Of a stretch of 64,000 nucleotides of DNA, positions 1-9,352 are shown one piece after another. A program made the position numbers and the translations under genes. How positions within the stretch are numbered: the stretch's first letter is position 1; each line of letters begins with the position of its first letter. The stretch lies in the IMG/VR virus record IMGVR_UViG_3300044726_000026, positions 1 to 64,000 of that record. The stretch is one strand, 5' to 3'. The notes under the pieces were generated by a model. The model did no database searches. It was not told the DNA's origin and worked only from the letters and a program-made list of their open reading frames with translations. Origin of the DNA: a virus.

Positions 1-408
1 AGGGCGCAGAGCCGCCTTTTATAATTCGTTGCCAAGGTGACTTACCCCGGTCTAAGACGTTTCGGTCTTGTCACGGAAGTCACTTCTTGGCATACAAATA
101 GTGTTTCAACCCTCAAAAACACCATTTTTCGACGTTTTTAGCGTTTTTGCGGTTTTTGCGGTTTTGGAAGTAACTTCCGACCTGTACCTGTACCACTACC
201 CTGTACCACCCCCCTGTTCCACCAAAAATCCAGTGTACATCTACATCTTTCAAAAAGTGGTACAGGTGGTACAGGGTATTTAGCTTAATATTTGAGAGTT
301 GCAATTAGGTCAAGTTGGTTTCAGGTTTTTCGTACTACTTTTCCTGTTTACTAATGGACCCCCTGTCCGGACCTGTACCTGTGCCACTCGGTCCAAAAGC
401 CCGGCGGG
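1..408. other. Gene-free left end with inverted CCTGTACC repeats; candidate replication origin or control region
   Basis: I see no convincing gene here; the only reading frames are short and of odd composition. Two copies of the genome-wide 13-bp palindrome lie at 75-87 and 166-178. Positions 142-166 hold a short T-rich tandem run (GTTTTTGCG-like units) in an otherwise GC-rich genome. The octamer CCTGTACC or its complement recurs at about 181, 201, 259, 268 and 372, and CCCTGTACCACC (199-210) is a perfect 12-bp inverted match to GGTGGTACAGGG (264-275). AT-rich DNA with repeated short motifs next to a primase/helicase gene is the usual make-up of a phage origin, but an operator cluster is equally possible. 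Confidence 0.4.
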
Positions 409-2982
409 TCAAAGTTCTCCGGTCCCGGTGCGAAAATAGGCACGTTGACGACCGTATTTCCCGCATGTTGCACGGTCCCCGGCACGCCAATCCGGCTCCA
501 AAAACCGCATAACCGCGCCGATGTGCTGCGCGGCGCGCTGGTCGTACTTGGTCGGATCGCGGCCTAGAGCGCGTTCCCAGAGTTCTTTGGCGCAGGTGTA
601 GGTGCGGAGTACAAGGTTGTCGTCGTCCTCGAATTTCGCATCGGCGTCCTCGGCATCGGTCCAGCCGGATTTGGAACAGGCGACCGGCACGGGTGCATCA
701 AGCCACGTCTGTACCGTGCCCGCGTCGGCCTCGGCGGCGTTCTCGATCAGGTGTCGAGCCTGAGTGGTCGTGTGTTCCGTCTCTGCCGCGTCGGTCAGGT
801 GCAGCGGCAGGAGGCCGGTGTTGCTCTCGCGTGCGAGGCGGCGGTATTCGGCCACGGCTTCGGCGAAGAGTTGATCGCGATGCTCGGCCAGCCAATCCAC
901 GTCGATCTGCTGCTCGCCGCACTGGATCGGCCAGATGCGACGGTGCTTGCCGCGCAGGAAGTTGGTGTCGTTGGTCGTGCCGATCATAATGAACTGGCGC
1001 GGTATGCGCTGGGGATCTGGCCGATACGACAGGCGAACGGTATCCACGGTCCCCGACAGCATGGCCTTGATCGCCTCATCGTCCTGTGCGCGGCGAAAGT
1101 GCGTCATTTCGCTGTTTTCCACGAACCAAAAGCCCAAAGTGGCCTCGACGAACCTCTTTTTGTCATCAAAATGACCTTCGGTTTCACCCGACCAGCGAGC
1201 CGATCCCCAGATCATTACGAAAGTGGACTTACGCAAGCCCTGTGGGCCGACCAGAACCGGCATGAAATCGAACTTCACCCCCGGCTCATAGATGCGCGCG
1301 ACAGCGGCTAGCATGGTGTTTCGCGAGGTCTGTCGGTAATAGGACGTATCCTGGGTATGACAGCCTTGTATCCAGACGGTATCAATGCGCGATACTCCAT
1401 CCCAGGTGAGGCTATCGAGGTAATCTCGTACCGGATGAAACTTGTTTTCACCGCAAACGATAGAAACGGCTTCGCGAACGTCACGTTGGGCGACCTGAAG
1501 ACCCCATCCGGTCTTTTTCGGGCCGCGCGGTGCGCTCAATATCTGTCGGATTGCCCCGAAATGTATGGCTTCGATCATTAGTTCGGTCTGACCGCGTGGA
1601 ATGCGGTGATTTATGCGAAGTGACTTCGAGCGGAGCGGCTTGACGAGGCAGTCCATGTGGGAGAACTCGTTGTGGCCGAACCGACCGGCGAAGCTGCGAC
1701 CGTTCCGGAGGATCAGGATGATGTTGGCGATGGTATTCTTGATAATCCCGTCGGCGTTCAGGTCGAGGCCGTCCATCCAGCCGCGAGGATCGGACAGGTC
1801 GTCGTCATCCTCCACGGAAGTAACTTCCACGCCAGCCTCTTCGTCAGTGACATCGAAGCTGTCGTCGATATCGGCTTGTGAAAGCCCGTAATGGCTATCG
1901 CGCAACACCCGCATGAACTCTTCGTTCTCGCGAAGCATCTCGACCATGGCCTTGAAGGCGGGCATCTTGCGTGGATCGTCACCGATCTCGCGTGTCCCGT
2001 TCAGATGGCCGAACAGGTGGGTCATGGTCATGTCCCACGAGTTGAAGTTCTGGTCCGATAGAGGGTCGGACGAGTGGTGGGAGTGGGCTTTATGCCCGCC
2101 GTCATAGACGACCATACCGTTCGAGCCGGTGCCTTTGGTATAGGTATAGCGGGCCGGTATGCCATTAGGCCCCATCTCACCCGGCACGTAGGGCAGATCG
2201 AACTCAATTATGGCCTGATGAATGTCCCAAAGATTACAGAAAGCCCCGACGTGACCACGCTTGGTCAGAGGGTCCGCGCTGCGCGCTACGTCCGCGCGTA
2301 GGCGGTCCTGCTCGCGCTCAGAGCGCGGCAGGTTACGGAAATCAGACCAGTCACCCCACGCCGAGGCCCAATTCGAGAGGATGCGATCTACGTCGAGCAT
2401 CGGGCCTTGATGGTGGATGAATACCGGCTCGATATCCGCGCAATGGGACGGCCAGTACATGTATTGGGAGGGCTTGAAGGAGACGGGATCGACCATACGC
2501 ATGTCGGGATCAATGGCTTCCGCGAGTATGCGCGACAGAGGATTGAACCGATCCTCTGGAAGTAACTTCGGCAGGGGGATCACCAGCCGGAGTTTGACGG
2601 CTCCTTTCCCGTGCGTGCGGGTGGAATAGGCGAGGTATTCACACGCCCCGACCCCGCTGGTGCCGTCGCGAAGGTCGTTTATCAGGGCATTACTGCCCTG
2701 GTCGATATCGAAGGTGAGTAGTTGTCTTGGTCGGGCGTTGATCTTGTGGCGGATACCGCCCTTGAACTGCGCGCCGACAAAGTAGCCGTTGTTTTTGCGG
2801 AGGGCTTGCCAGTCTTTCGACTTGCTGGTAAATTCTGCTAACGTGAGAGGGTCGGCATCGGACAGCTTGGCTCGCTCACGAAATTCCAGCCATGTCCAAA
2901 CCATATTTTTGACGTAGCGTTGGGACTTGCCCTCGCTGATAGCGAAGCGCAGCAATAGGCGGTCGTTCACTGTCGCTAGCAT
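409..2982 (-). CDS. VapE-type primase/helicase replication protein
   Basis: 857 residues, read leftward from an ATG behind an AGGTGA-like ribosome site. Residues ~60-200 look like a primase-polymerase-type domain: acidic pair D92/D94 (LLTFDIDQG) and a basic strand STRTHGKGAVKLRLVIP. Residues ~500-720 match the virulence-associated E (VapE) P-loop family: Walker A GPQGLRKST (579-587), an acidic Walker B-like strand FWFVENSEM, then FIMIGTTND and RRIWPIQC. The family provides the primase/helicase of many phages and mobile islands that lack DnaB/DnaG-type genes. It is transcribed away from the DUF2800-to-SNF2 block, which completes the replication set. Three copies of the palindrome lie inside the gene, coding KSLR, EVTS and KLLP; the EVTS copy falls in an acidic linker (~387-390). 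Confidence 0.88.
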   Translation of the reverse strand: MLATVNDRLLLRFAISEGKSQRYVKNMVWTWLEFRERAKLSDADPLTLAEFTSKSKDWQALRKNNGYFVGAQFKGGIRHKINARPRQLLTFDIDQGSNALINDLRDGTSGVGACEYLAYSTRTHGKGAVKLRLVIPLPKLLPEDRFNPLSRILAEAIDPDMRMVDPVSFKPSQYMYWPSHCADIEPVFIHHQGPMLDVDRILSNWASAWGDWSDFRNLPRSEREQDRLRADVARSADPLTKRGHVGAFCNLWDIHQAIIEFDLPYVPGEMGPNGIPARYTYTKGTGSNGMVVYDGGHKAHSHHSSDPLSDQNFNSWDMTMTHLFGHLNGTREIGDDPRKMPAFKAMVEMLRENEEFMRVLRDSHYGLSQADIDDSFDVTDEEAGVEVTSVEDDDDLSDPRGWMDGLDLNADGIIKNTIANIILILRNGRSFAGRFGHNEFSHMDCLVKPLRSKSLRINHRIPRGQTELMIEAIHFGAIRQILSAPRGPKKTGWGLQVAQRDVREAVSIVCGENKFHPVRDYLDSLTWDGVSRIDTVWIQGCHTQDTSYYRQTSRNTMLAAVARIYEPGVKFDFMPVLVGPQGLRKSTFVMIWGSARWSGETEGHFDDKKRFVEATLGFWFVENSEMTHFRRAQDDEAIKAMLSGTVDTVRLSYRPDPQRIPRQFIMIGTTNDTNFLRGKHRRIWPIQCGEQQIDVDWLAEHRDQLFAEAVAEYRRLARESNTGLLPLHLTDAAETEHTTTQARHLIENAAEADAGTVQTWLDAPVPVACSKSGWTDAEDADAKFEDDDNLVLRTYTCAKELWERALGRDPTKYDQRAAQHIGAVMRFLEPDWRAGDRATCGKYGRQRAYFRTGTGEL

Positions 2983-3031
2983 GGGTTCACCTATTGGATG
3001 TTTCGACGCTGGGTTCGGTCCAGTTCAGGCT

Positions 3032-3080
3032 GGACTAAATTTAGTCCGATTTGACAATTCGGAACCGTGAAGCATATACT
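3032..3080 (+). promoter_or_regulatory. Strong sigma70-type promoter with a 16-bp palindromic operator
   Basis: TTGACA at 3051-3056, an 18-base spacer and TATACT at 3075-3080. Directly upstream, 3032-3047 is a perfect 16-bp palindrome, GGACTAAATTTAGTCC, overlapped on its left by a second inverted pair (GTCCAG near 3019, CTGGAC near 3030). It lies between the leftward VapE gene and the rightward replication genes, so a dimeric repressor here could control both directions. This operator differs from the genome-wide palindrome. Confidence 0.75.
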
Positions 3081-3137
3081 TTCAACTGCCCACGAGTCAA
3101 ATTGTGAGCAAATATCCGCAGCAAAAAGGAAAGACCA

Positions 3138-3521
3138 ATGCTCGAAGATTTATTGCGTTCGCTCATCGCTGCTCTCAACGCCAATACCGAGGCGTTGGGC
3201 GGTAAGCCGACGGCGGGAAAAGATGCGGTCGCCAAGATCGCGGCGGTCGCCACCGCTGCGGCTGCGGCGGCGGCTCCCGCGAAGAAGGCAACCCCGTCCG
3301 CCGACAAGCCGACGATGGAAATGGTCAAGGCGGCACTCATGGCCGTTAAGGATGCTCACGGTCGCCCAGCGGCGATGAAGATCGTCAAGGAAGAGGGCAA
3401 CGCGACCGAGATGCCGGGTATCAAGCCGCCACGCTTCGCGGCGGTCCTCGCGGCCTGTGCGGCGATCATGGAACCGGAAGACGCCGAGGAGGAAGAGGTC
3501 GCGGAAGAGGACGACCTGTAA
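3138..3521 (+). CDS. Small Ala-rich acidic-tailed protein, first gene of the replication operon
   Basis: 127 residues; ATG 3138 follows AAAGGAAAGACCA. The N-terminus is a short amphipathic helix, followed by an Ala/Lys-rich linker, a central folded part (about 60-110, with DKPTMEMVKAALMAVKDAHG) and a very acidic end (EEEEVAEEDDL). An acidic C-terminal tail is typical of phage single-stranded DNA-binding and recombination-mediator proteins, but I do not recognise the family and claim no function. It lies directly behind the strongest promoter in the region. Confidence 0.8.
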   Translation: MLEDLLRSLIAALNANTEALGGKPTAGKDAVAKIAAVATAAAAAAAPAKKATPSADKPTMEMVKAALMAVKDAHGRPAAMKIVKEEGNATEMPGIKPPRFAAVLAACAAIMEPEDAEEEEVAEEDDL

Positions 3522-3528
3522 GTCACGG

Positions 3529-3560
3529 GAGCGGGGGCCGCGTTAGTGGCCCCCGTGCTC
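3529..3560 (+). terminator. Intercistronic GC hairpin without T-tract (attenuator-like)
   Basis: CGGGGGCC (3532-3539) pairs with GGCCCCCG (3548-3555) around an 8-base loop, between the first small gene and the DUF2800 gene. No run of T follows, so it is more likely a partial attenuator or mRNA-stability element than a full terminator. Confidence 0.45.
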
Positions 3561-3580
3561 CACCAGAAGGAAGTAACTTC

Positions 3581-5008
3581 GTGGCAAAACAACAAAAAAC
3601 CACGCCGGAAACCCGCACCGAACAAATCAACCGCCTGATCCGCGAATATGGACTTGATCGTGCTGGACATTCGCTGTTTTCGCCCTCATCTTCAGCGGGT
3701 TGGCTGAATTGCAAGGGGTTCTTGCTGGCCAACGCCAAGAAGGGCGATATGGCTGGGTACGATGCGGCCTATGGGACGGTCGGGCACGCGATAGCGGCGG
3801 AATGGCTGTTGGTCATACGCGAGTCGGGTAAGACGGTAGCCGAGACGGTCCCAGACAAGTATCTCGGCAGGGTCATCGAAGAGCGCGGCTTTACTGTCGA
3901 GGTCGATGACACGATGCTGATGCACATCAGGCGGTATATCGACTGGTGTGAAGAGGTCGAATTACTAGGCGATGTCTTCATCGAGCATCGCGTTGACTAC
4001 TCCGAATACATGCCGATCCCCAATCAGGGCGGTACCGCCGACCATTTCGTCTGCATATACCCTACCGCCACCACTCCTGGCACGCTCATCATCACGGATC
4101 TGAAGATGGGTATGCTGCGTGTTGACGTGGACGAGAACAGTCAGGCGCTCCTGTATGCGTTGGGCGTCTATCTGGAGTGGAACTGGTTCTACAAGTTCGA
4201 GAAGATCATCATCCGCATCTGTCAGCCACGCCTGGACAGCTTCCGGACGTGGGAGTGCGACAGCGCATACCTCCTGGCCTTCGGGGAGCGCGTGAGGATC
4301 GCCGCTGACGCCGCGTGGCAGGAGAATGCACCCCGGTCGCCAAGCCAGAAGGCGTGCCAGTGGTGTGCGGATGTGGCCTGTCCCGCTCGGTCGAAGCTGC
4401 TGGAAGACCTCGCGGATGACACGTTTGACGATGAGGATGTCATCAGCGGGAAGTCACTTCCAGAATACACGGCGGAAGAACTGGATGAACATGCGAACAG
4501 ACCAAAGGAGGGAGGCGATATGTCGGAGATCACGCCTCGGTTCTCACACGACGTAGAGACGGCGTTGATGGTGTGGCGTTTCCGCCAGAAGGCGCTCGTG
4601 ATGAAGTTCTTCGACCAGATCGAAGCCGAGTTGCTACGGCGGGCCTTGGCGGGCGAAGACCTCGTGTTCTTCAAGCCCGGTAATGGTCGGAAGACCCTGG
4701 AGTGGTTTGATCCAGACAGTGCCGCGCTGACACTGGCAGAGTGTGGCGTTCCGGAAGATAAGATATTCGTCACGGAAGTTACTTCCCCGAGCAAGGCCAG
4801 AGATGCATTGCGAATTACGGGTATGAAGCCGAAAGAAATACAAGGCTTGTTCTACGGTGGTGAAAACCCGGATGATGGGGAGCCGGAGATGGGCCTTGTG
4901 AAAGAAAATCTGGGCAAGATCAAATTAGTCCCCGTGAGGTCCAGATCGGTTGACGTGCGTATCGCGGCGGACGAAGCGTTCGAGGACGCTACTGAGGACG
5001 AAGTGTAA
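3581..5008 (+). CDS. DUF2800 RecB/Cas4-like nuclease
   Basis: 475 residues from GTG 3581; the start codon overlaps the last base of a palindrome copy (3569-3581). It fits the phage DUF2800 family of the PD-(D/E)XK superfamily. Visible nuclease residues are H69 (GHAIAAEW), D154 (GTADHF), D173 and K175 (ITDLKMG) and Q188. Four cysteines, C44, C259, C262 and C267 (CQWCADVAC), are spaced as in the iron-sulfur nucleases AddB and Cas4. In phages this gene regularly accompanies DUF2815, polymerase A, VRR-NUC and SNF2 genes and is presumed to act in replication-linked recombination. Two palindrome copies lie inside (KSLP at 4449, EVTS at 4774). Confidence 0.88.
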   Translation: MAKQQKTTPETRTEQINRLIREYGLDRAGHSLFSPSSSAGWLNCKGFLLANAKKGDMAGYDAAYGTVGHAIAAEWLLVIRESGKTVAETVPDKYLGRVIEERGFTVEVDDTMLMHIRRYIDWCEEVELLGDVFIEHRVDYSEYMPIPNQGGTADHFVCIYPTATTPGTLIITDLKMGMLRVDVDENSQALLYALGVYLEWNWFYKFEKIIIRICQPRLDSFRTWECDSAYLLAFGERVRIAADAAWQENAPRSPSQKACQWCADVACPARSKLLEDLADDTFDDEDVISGKSLPEYTAEELDEHANRPKEGGDMSEITPRFSHDVETALMVWRFRQKALVMKFFDQIEAELLRRALAGEDLVFFKPGNGRKTLEWFDPDSAALTLAECGVPEDKIFVTEVTSPSKARDALRITGMKPKEIQGLFYGGENPDDGEPEMGLVKENLGKIKLVPVRSRSVDVRIAADEAFEDATEDEV

Positions 5009-5034
5009 ATCGTAAATCCGTAATGGAGGTTCAA

Positions 5035-5766
5035 ATGTCGGAAACCATGACGAAGAAAGCGGCCCGTTCGGTCTTGAAGAAGGTCGATGGGGTGTGCGTG
5101 GTCTACAGTGACGGCTCGATCCGTCTCGACAAGGTGCGGCTGTCCTACCCGTGGGTGGGCAAGGCGCAGAAGAACGTCAACGAACGGACAGGCGAGGAAA
5201 CGTCTTCCTACAGCGTGTCCGCGATGTTGCCGAAGGAGACGCACCGTGCCGCCATGGAAGCGTGCGTCGATGCGGTCAAGGGTCTTGAGAAGCAGATGAC
5301 CGCGAAGGGCAAGGGTAAAGGCGGCAAGGCGTTCAAGTACCAGACCTTGAAGAAGTTCATCAAGAACGGTGACGCGAAGGACGAGGACGGGGAGAGCCTG
5401 TTCCCCAATAACCCGGAATACGCGGGTCATTGGATCGTTAATGCCCGGTCCCCAAACCAGCCGCAGATACGCGGAGCGCAGCGTGATGTCGAAACCGGCA
5501 AGCCGGTGCGGCTGACCGCTGAACAGGCACAGAAGATGATCTACGGCGGGTGCTTTGCCACGGTCTTGATCCGGCCATGGCCGCAGGACAACGCCTATGG
5601 CATCCGTGCCAACTCTGAGTTGCTTGCGGTGCAGTGGCAGGGTAAAGGCACGCCCTTCGGCAACGCGCATCGCCTGGACGAAGACGATATCGACGACAGC
5701 CTGGATATCGACGACAGCGACACCCTATCCGACGACGGCGGCTTCGGTTCCGACGACGAACTGTAG
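5035..5766 (+). CDS. DUF2815 protein, probable ssDNA-binding protein
   Basis: 243 residues from ATG 5035. An in-frame ATG at 5023 is possible, but GGAGG at 5025-5029 sits five bases before 5035, which decides the start. The body (DKVRLSYPWVGKAQ near the N-terminus, ANSELLAVQWQGKGTPFG near the C-terminus) matches DUF2815, an OB-fold-like family that sits next to DUF2800 and polymerase A in many phages. The last ~25 residues are very acidic (DEDDIDDSLDIDDSD), as in single-stranded DNA-binding proteins, whose tails recruit partners. The stop TAG adjoins a palindrome copy at 5766. Confidence 0.85.
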   Translation: MSETMTKKAARSVLKKVDGVCVVYSDGSIRLDKVRLSYPWVGKAQKNVNERTGEETSSYSVSAMLPKETHRAAMEACVDAVKGLEKQMTAKGKGKGGKAFKYQTLKKFIKNGDAKDEDGESLFPNNPEYAGHWIVNARSPNQPQIRGAQRDVETGKPVRLTAEQAQKMIYGGCFATVLIRPWPQDNAYGIRANSELLAVQWQGKGTPFGNAHRLDEDDIDDSLDIDDSDTLSDDGGFGSDDEL

Positions 5767-5781
5767 GAAGTTACTTCCGTC

Positions 5782-7917
5782 ATGTCGCCGTTGGATGGTG
5801 GGCACGCCTACGTGCAATCCGCCGCAGGAAGACGACGGGCGAAACCTGTCGTCTGCCTGTCCCTCGACTATGAGACGTACTCCGAGGCCGAACTTGTTGG
5901 GCCTCGGAGCGTCGGCGTTTGGGAATACAGCACCCATCCGTCAACCGAAGCCCTCATGGTCGCCTATCGTCTGGGAGGTAAAGCCAATCCGGTTAAGCAT
6001 GTCGATCTGACCTCTGACCTGTTCCCCAATGAACTAGAAGACGCCTTGCTCGATCCCACGGTCGAGAAGTGGGCCTTCAACGCGGCCTTTGAACGGGTCA
6101 TCACCAAGAACGTCCTCCACATCCCGACACCCTACGAGGGCTGGCGTTGCACGATGGCGCTCGCCAACATGCAATCGTTCACCGGGGATCTGTTGCAGGT
6201 CGGTGTCGCGATGGGCCTCGACGGCACGAAGCTGAAGAACAAGACCGGCCAACAACTGATCCGTCTGTTCTGCGGCCCGCAGAAGGTCAGCAAGAACCGA
6301 CCTCTTGCGCGCAGGACCAGCGACACGAACCCATTCGAGTGGGAAGAGTTTTGCGAGTATAACATTCAGGACGTGGTAGCCGAGGAAGAGATACAGGAGA
6401 AACTGATCCGGTTCGACATCCCCGAAGACGAATGGGTGATGTACGAGATCGACCAGCGGATTAACGACATCGGGCTTCCGGTCAACCGTAAGTTCGTGGA
6501 ACAGGCCCAGATCAAGTCGGATACCCGGAAGGAAGAACTGTTCTGGGAAATGCTCGATCTGACCCAACTGACCAATCCTAACTCGACCGGGAAGTTACTT
6601 CCGTGGCTTCAGCAGCGGGGCTATCCGTTCGCCGATCTGCAAAAGGCCACGGTCACGAAGGTTCTGAACCTCGACAAACTGGAACCGATGCTGGAAGCCG
6701 AGGCCCGACAGGCGTTGCGTATCCGGCGGTTCATCAGCCAGACCAGCGTGAAGAAGTTCCCGGCCATCCTGCGTCGCCTGTCATCGGACGATCACCTACG
6801 CCACACGCTGCAATACGGCGGCGCGGCCAGGACGCTACGCTGGGCCGGTCGTGGGCCGCAGCCGCATAACCTGACCAAGACCCCGAAGATACTGGAAGCC
6901 GACGAGAACGGCGATTGGTCACGTCTGACGATAGCCGCCGATATCATCGAGAACGGCACGTACTCCGACCTTCAAATGTACCTCAGCGAGCCGATGATCG
7001 CACTGGCGGGATCGGTGCGGTCCAGTTTTCAGGCCCACCCCGGCTACGAACTCCGGGTTTGCGACCTGAAGGCAATCGAGAGCGCGGTCATCGCGTGGCT
7101 CGCCGGCTGTACGCGCCTGTTGGATGTGTTCGCGAACAACCGCGACCCCTATCGAGATTTCGGGGTCGAACTCTACAAGAAGCGGTATGAGGACATCACC
7201 AGTGCGGAGCGGAACATCTGCAAGCCCGCCGTGCTTGGTTGCGCCTATCAGCTAGGCGGCGGCAGGATGAAGGACGGCAAGCGTACCGGACTGTGGGGCT
7301 ATGCCGAGAACATGGGCGTCAATATCACCGAGACGGAAGCGGCCCAGCACGTCAGGCTGTTCCGCGATACCTACTCGGAGATACCGCTACTGTGGGACCA
7401 TCTTGACTATGCCGCACGGTCGGCGCTCGACAAGCGACCGGTGACGGTCAACGGCAAGCTACGGTTCGAACTGGACGGGCCGTACCTGACCGTCCGTCTG
7501 CCCAGCGGTCGGAAGATGTACTACTACCGTCCGAGGATCGTGACCAAAGAGTTCGAAGGGAAGGACAGGATCACCGGGGAACCAACCGTGTTTACGCGAG
7601 AAGTGCTGTCCTACATGGGCAAGAACCAGTTCTCCCACCAGTGGGGCAGGGTCTACAGCAGTCCCGGCAAGCAAGCCGAGAATGTCACCCAGGCAACGGC
7701 GCGTGAAATCCTGGCCATCGGTATCCGGCGAGCGCACGAGGTCGGGTTCAACATCGTCGGGTCGGTTCACGACGAGATCATCTGTCACCAGCGGATAGAC
7801 GACGACTACTTCACGGTGGATCGGCTGCGCGAGTGCATGATAGGCGAGATCGCGTGGGCGACCGGCTTGCCTTTGGATGCGGCCGGTTACTCTCACACAA
7901 TCTATCGGAAGGACTGA
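5782..7917 (+). CDS. Family A DNA polymerase with 3'-5' exonuclease domain
   Basis: 711 residues. Residues 20-200 form a DnaQ-like proofreading domain (D29 and E31 in SLDYET; N100 and E104 in AFNAAFER). The polymerase motifs are A around 428 (CDLKAIESAVIAWLAG), B around 478 (CKPAVLGCAYQLGG) and C around 663 (SVHDEI). This is the compact phage polymerase, without a 5' nuclease domain, found beside DUF2800/DUF2815. ATG 5782 stands three bases after a palindrome copy (5766-5778), whose GGAAG is the only ribosome-binding-like sequence in reach. Another copy inside codes GKLLPW (6590). Confidence 0.95.
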   Translation: MSPLDGGHAYVQSAAGRRRAKPVVCLSLDYETYSEAELVGPRSVGVWEYSTHPSTEALMVAYRLGGKANPVKHVDLTSDLFPNELEDALLDPTVEKWAFNAAFERVITKNVLHIPTPYEGWRCTMALANMQSFTGDLLQVGVAMGLDGTKLKNKTGQQLIRLFCGPQKVSKNRPLARRTSDTNPFEWEEFCEYNIQDVVAEEEIQEKLIRFDIPEDEWVMYEIDQRINDIGLPVNRKFVEQAQIKSDTRKEELFWEMLDLTQLTNPNSTGKLLPWLQQRGYPFADLQKATVTKVLNLDKLEPMLEAEARQALRIRRFISQTSVKKFPAILRRLSSDDHLRHTLQYGGAARTLRWAGRGPQPHNLTKTPKILEADENGDWSRLTIAADIIENGTYSDLQMYLSEPMIALAGSVRSSFQAHPGYELRVCDLKAIESAVIAWLAGCTRLLDVFANNRDPYRDFGVELYKKRYEDITSAERNICKPAVLGCAYQLGGGRMKDGKRTGLWGYAENMGVNITETEAAQHVRLFRDTYSEIPLLWDHLDYAARSALDKRPVTVNGKLRFELDGPYLTVRLPSGRKMYYYRPRIVTKEFEGKDRITGEPTVFTREVLSYMGKNQFSHQWGRVYSSPGKQAENVTQATAREILAIGIRRAHEVGFNIVGSVHDEIICHQRIDDDYFTVDRLRECMIGEIAWATGLPLDAAGYSHTIYRKD

Positions 7918-7920
7918 CCG

Positions 7921-8103
7921 ATGTGGTGGCGTGTTGATTGGTGTGAGGCAAACTCTCTTCAGCGGACGCGCAGGGAGTACATCGAGGCGGAAGACATCGG
8001 GGAAGTCTTCCGCGAGGTCGCCAAGATAACTTTTCTGTCCGACATGCACGGTTCCGCGTATGTGGATCGGGTAGCGGAACCGCCGGAAGAATATCGGAAG
8101 TAA
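7921..8103 (+). CDS. Small protein of unknown function
   Basis: 60 residues, rich in Glu and Arg, starting three bases after the polymerase stop. It ends PPEEYRK, and its TAA stop is the central TAA of a palindrome copy (8096-8108); the next gene's ATG follows immediately at 8109. I recognise no family; the tight packing supports a real gene. Confidence 0.65.
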   Translation: MWWRVDWCEANSLQRTRREYIEAEDIGEVFREVAKITFLSDMHGSAYVDRVAEPPEEYRK

Positions 8104-8108
8104 CTTCC

Positions 8109-8720
8109 ATGTCCATCATCAAATCCATCAACAGAAACGAAAGCGAGATCATCAACGGGATTTTGTCGTTGCACAACGGCGGGTTCCCGTTCGATCTCGA
8201 CGTGTGCTATTCGCGGGGATCGTTCTATAAGTCTGGGGCGGTCCCCCAGCCTATCCGTCGCTTCGATATCGACCCGCAGGACTTCGACACGGAGAAAGCC
8301 TGTGTCACGGAACTGCCGGTCGAGGCCGCGTCGGTCGATAGCATCGTGTTCGATCCCCCGTTCATGTTCAACCCGCACGGCACCGCTGCCGCCAAGAACG
8401 CGGCGGGCAAGCGGTTTACCATGTTCGCGACCTGGGAAGACCTGGAGCGGACCTACAAGCTGGCGCTGGATGAGTTCTATCGGGTGTTGCGCTATGAGGG
8501 GATCGTCGCGTTCAAGTGTCAGGATTACACCGATAGCGACACCGTGTTGACGCACTGTCACGTCTGGCAGTGGGCGCTCGCGCGAGGCTTCTACGCCAAG
8601 GATCTGATGATCCGTTATCGGGAAACCGGTCCCGCCTACAATCCTGCGCTCCGTCAGAGACACGCCAGGAAGTTTCACAGCTATTGGTTCGTCTTCTCCA
8701 AGGAAAGGGACAGGTTATGA
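8109..8720 (+). CDS. DNA methyltransferase-like protein (DPPF motif)
   Basis: 203 residues. Motif IV is clear as IVFDPPFMF (about 80-88), after a strand with VTELPVEAASVDS, and a later segment (LDEFYRVLRYEGIVAFKCQD) fits the strand that follows motif IV in amino-methyltransferases. A classical SAM-binding FxGxG is not obvious, so activity is uncertain. No restriction partner is nearby; an orphan phage enzyme that modifies its own DNA is the likeliest role. GGAAG of the preceding palindrome is positioned as its ribosome site (8 bases to ATG). Confidence 0.75.
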   Translation: MSIIKSINRNESEIINGILSLHNGGFPFDLDVCYSRGSFYKSGAVPQPIRRFDIDPQDFDTEKACVTELPVEAASVDSIVFDPPFMFNPHGTAAAKNAAGKRFTMFATWEDLERTYKLALDEFYRVLRYEGIVAFKCQDYTDSDTVLTHCHVWQWALARGFYAKDLMIRYRETGPAYNPALRQRHARKFHSYWFVFSKERDRL

Positions 8721-9331
8721 TCGACGCGGGTATCTCTACCGGACTATCGTTCGCGGCACTTCGCGAGGCCAACCGAGAAAGGTGCCCGCTGTTCAAGAAT
8801 GCCAAAGGCGAGACGGCGCACAGTGGCGCGGATTGGAACTCGGAGGATTGGATGGTCGCGATCCTGGGGGAACTCGGGGAGGCGTCCAACATCCTGAAGA
8901 AAATCCGTCGGGGCGATTTCACCGTGGAAGAGATGCACGATCCGCTGGCCCGAGAGTTCTCCGACACGATCATCTACCTCGACCTGATGGCGATGCAGTT
9001 GGGGTTCGAAACCTACAAATACGACTTCGCCCAGCTACGGCTGTTCACGAAGAAGAACGTCCCGCCGGGACAGAGTTTGAACCAACTCATGGTCGGCGCG
9101 TTCTTTCACGCGGGCACGATGGTTGGTCATTTGAGCCTTCCTCGTGACAATGTTCGTTTCGAGGCAAGACTTGTCACAGGTATCCATTGGGTGTTATACT
9201 ACGTGGATCGGTTGGCGGATTGTTGCGGGATAAATCTCGACGAAGCCGTCAAGCGAACCTTCAACATGAAGAGCCGACAACTGGACCTCCCGCTGTTCCT
9301 GACGGACGGGGGGCCGATCCGCGAGAAGTAA
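8717..9331 (+). CDS. MazG-like nucleotide pyrophosphohydrolase
   Basis: 204 residues from ATG 8717, overlapping the preceding stop as ATGA. It has the all-alpha NTP pyrophosphohydrolase signature: ELGEASN (E52, E55) followed by REFSDTIIYLDLMA (E80, D83), the four acidic residues that bind Mg in MazG/dUTPase-type enzymes. Phage members cleave (d)NTPs or alarmone-like nucleotides to adjust precursor pools or blunt the starvation response. The C-terminal half (~100-204) is an extension I cannot assign. The TAA stop lies inside a palindrome copy (9324). Confidence 0.8.
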   Translation: MIDAGISTGLSFAALREANRERCPLFKNAKGETAHSGADWNSEDWMVAILGELGEASNILKKIRRGDFTVEEMHDPLAREFSDTIIYLDLMAMQLGFETYKYDFAQLRLFTKKNVPPGQSLNQLMVGAFFHAGTMVGHLSLPRDNVRFEARLVTGIHWVLYYVDRLADCCGINLDEAVKRTFNMKSRQLDLPLFLTDGGPIREK

Positions 9332-9352
9332 CTTCCAAAAACGGAGAGCCAA

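Noticed and set aside
68-283. Short rightward frame at the left end
   Set aside because: No ribosome site, composition unlike other genes, and it spans the inverted CCTGTACC repeats.
3041-3340. Leftward frame of 99 codons opposite the first replication gene
   Set aside because: Its start region overlaps a strong rightward gene with a good promoter and ribosome site; Ala-rich on both strands by composition.
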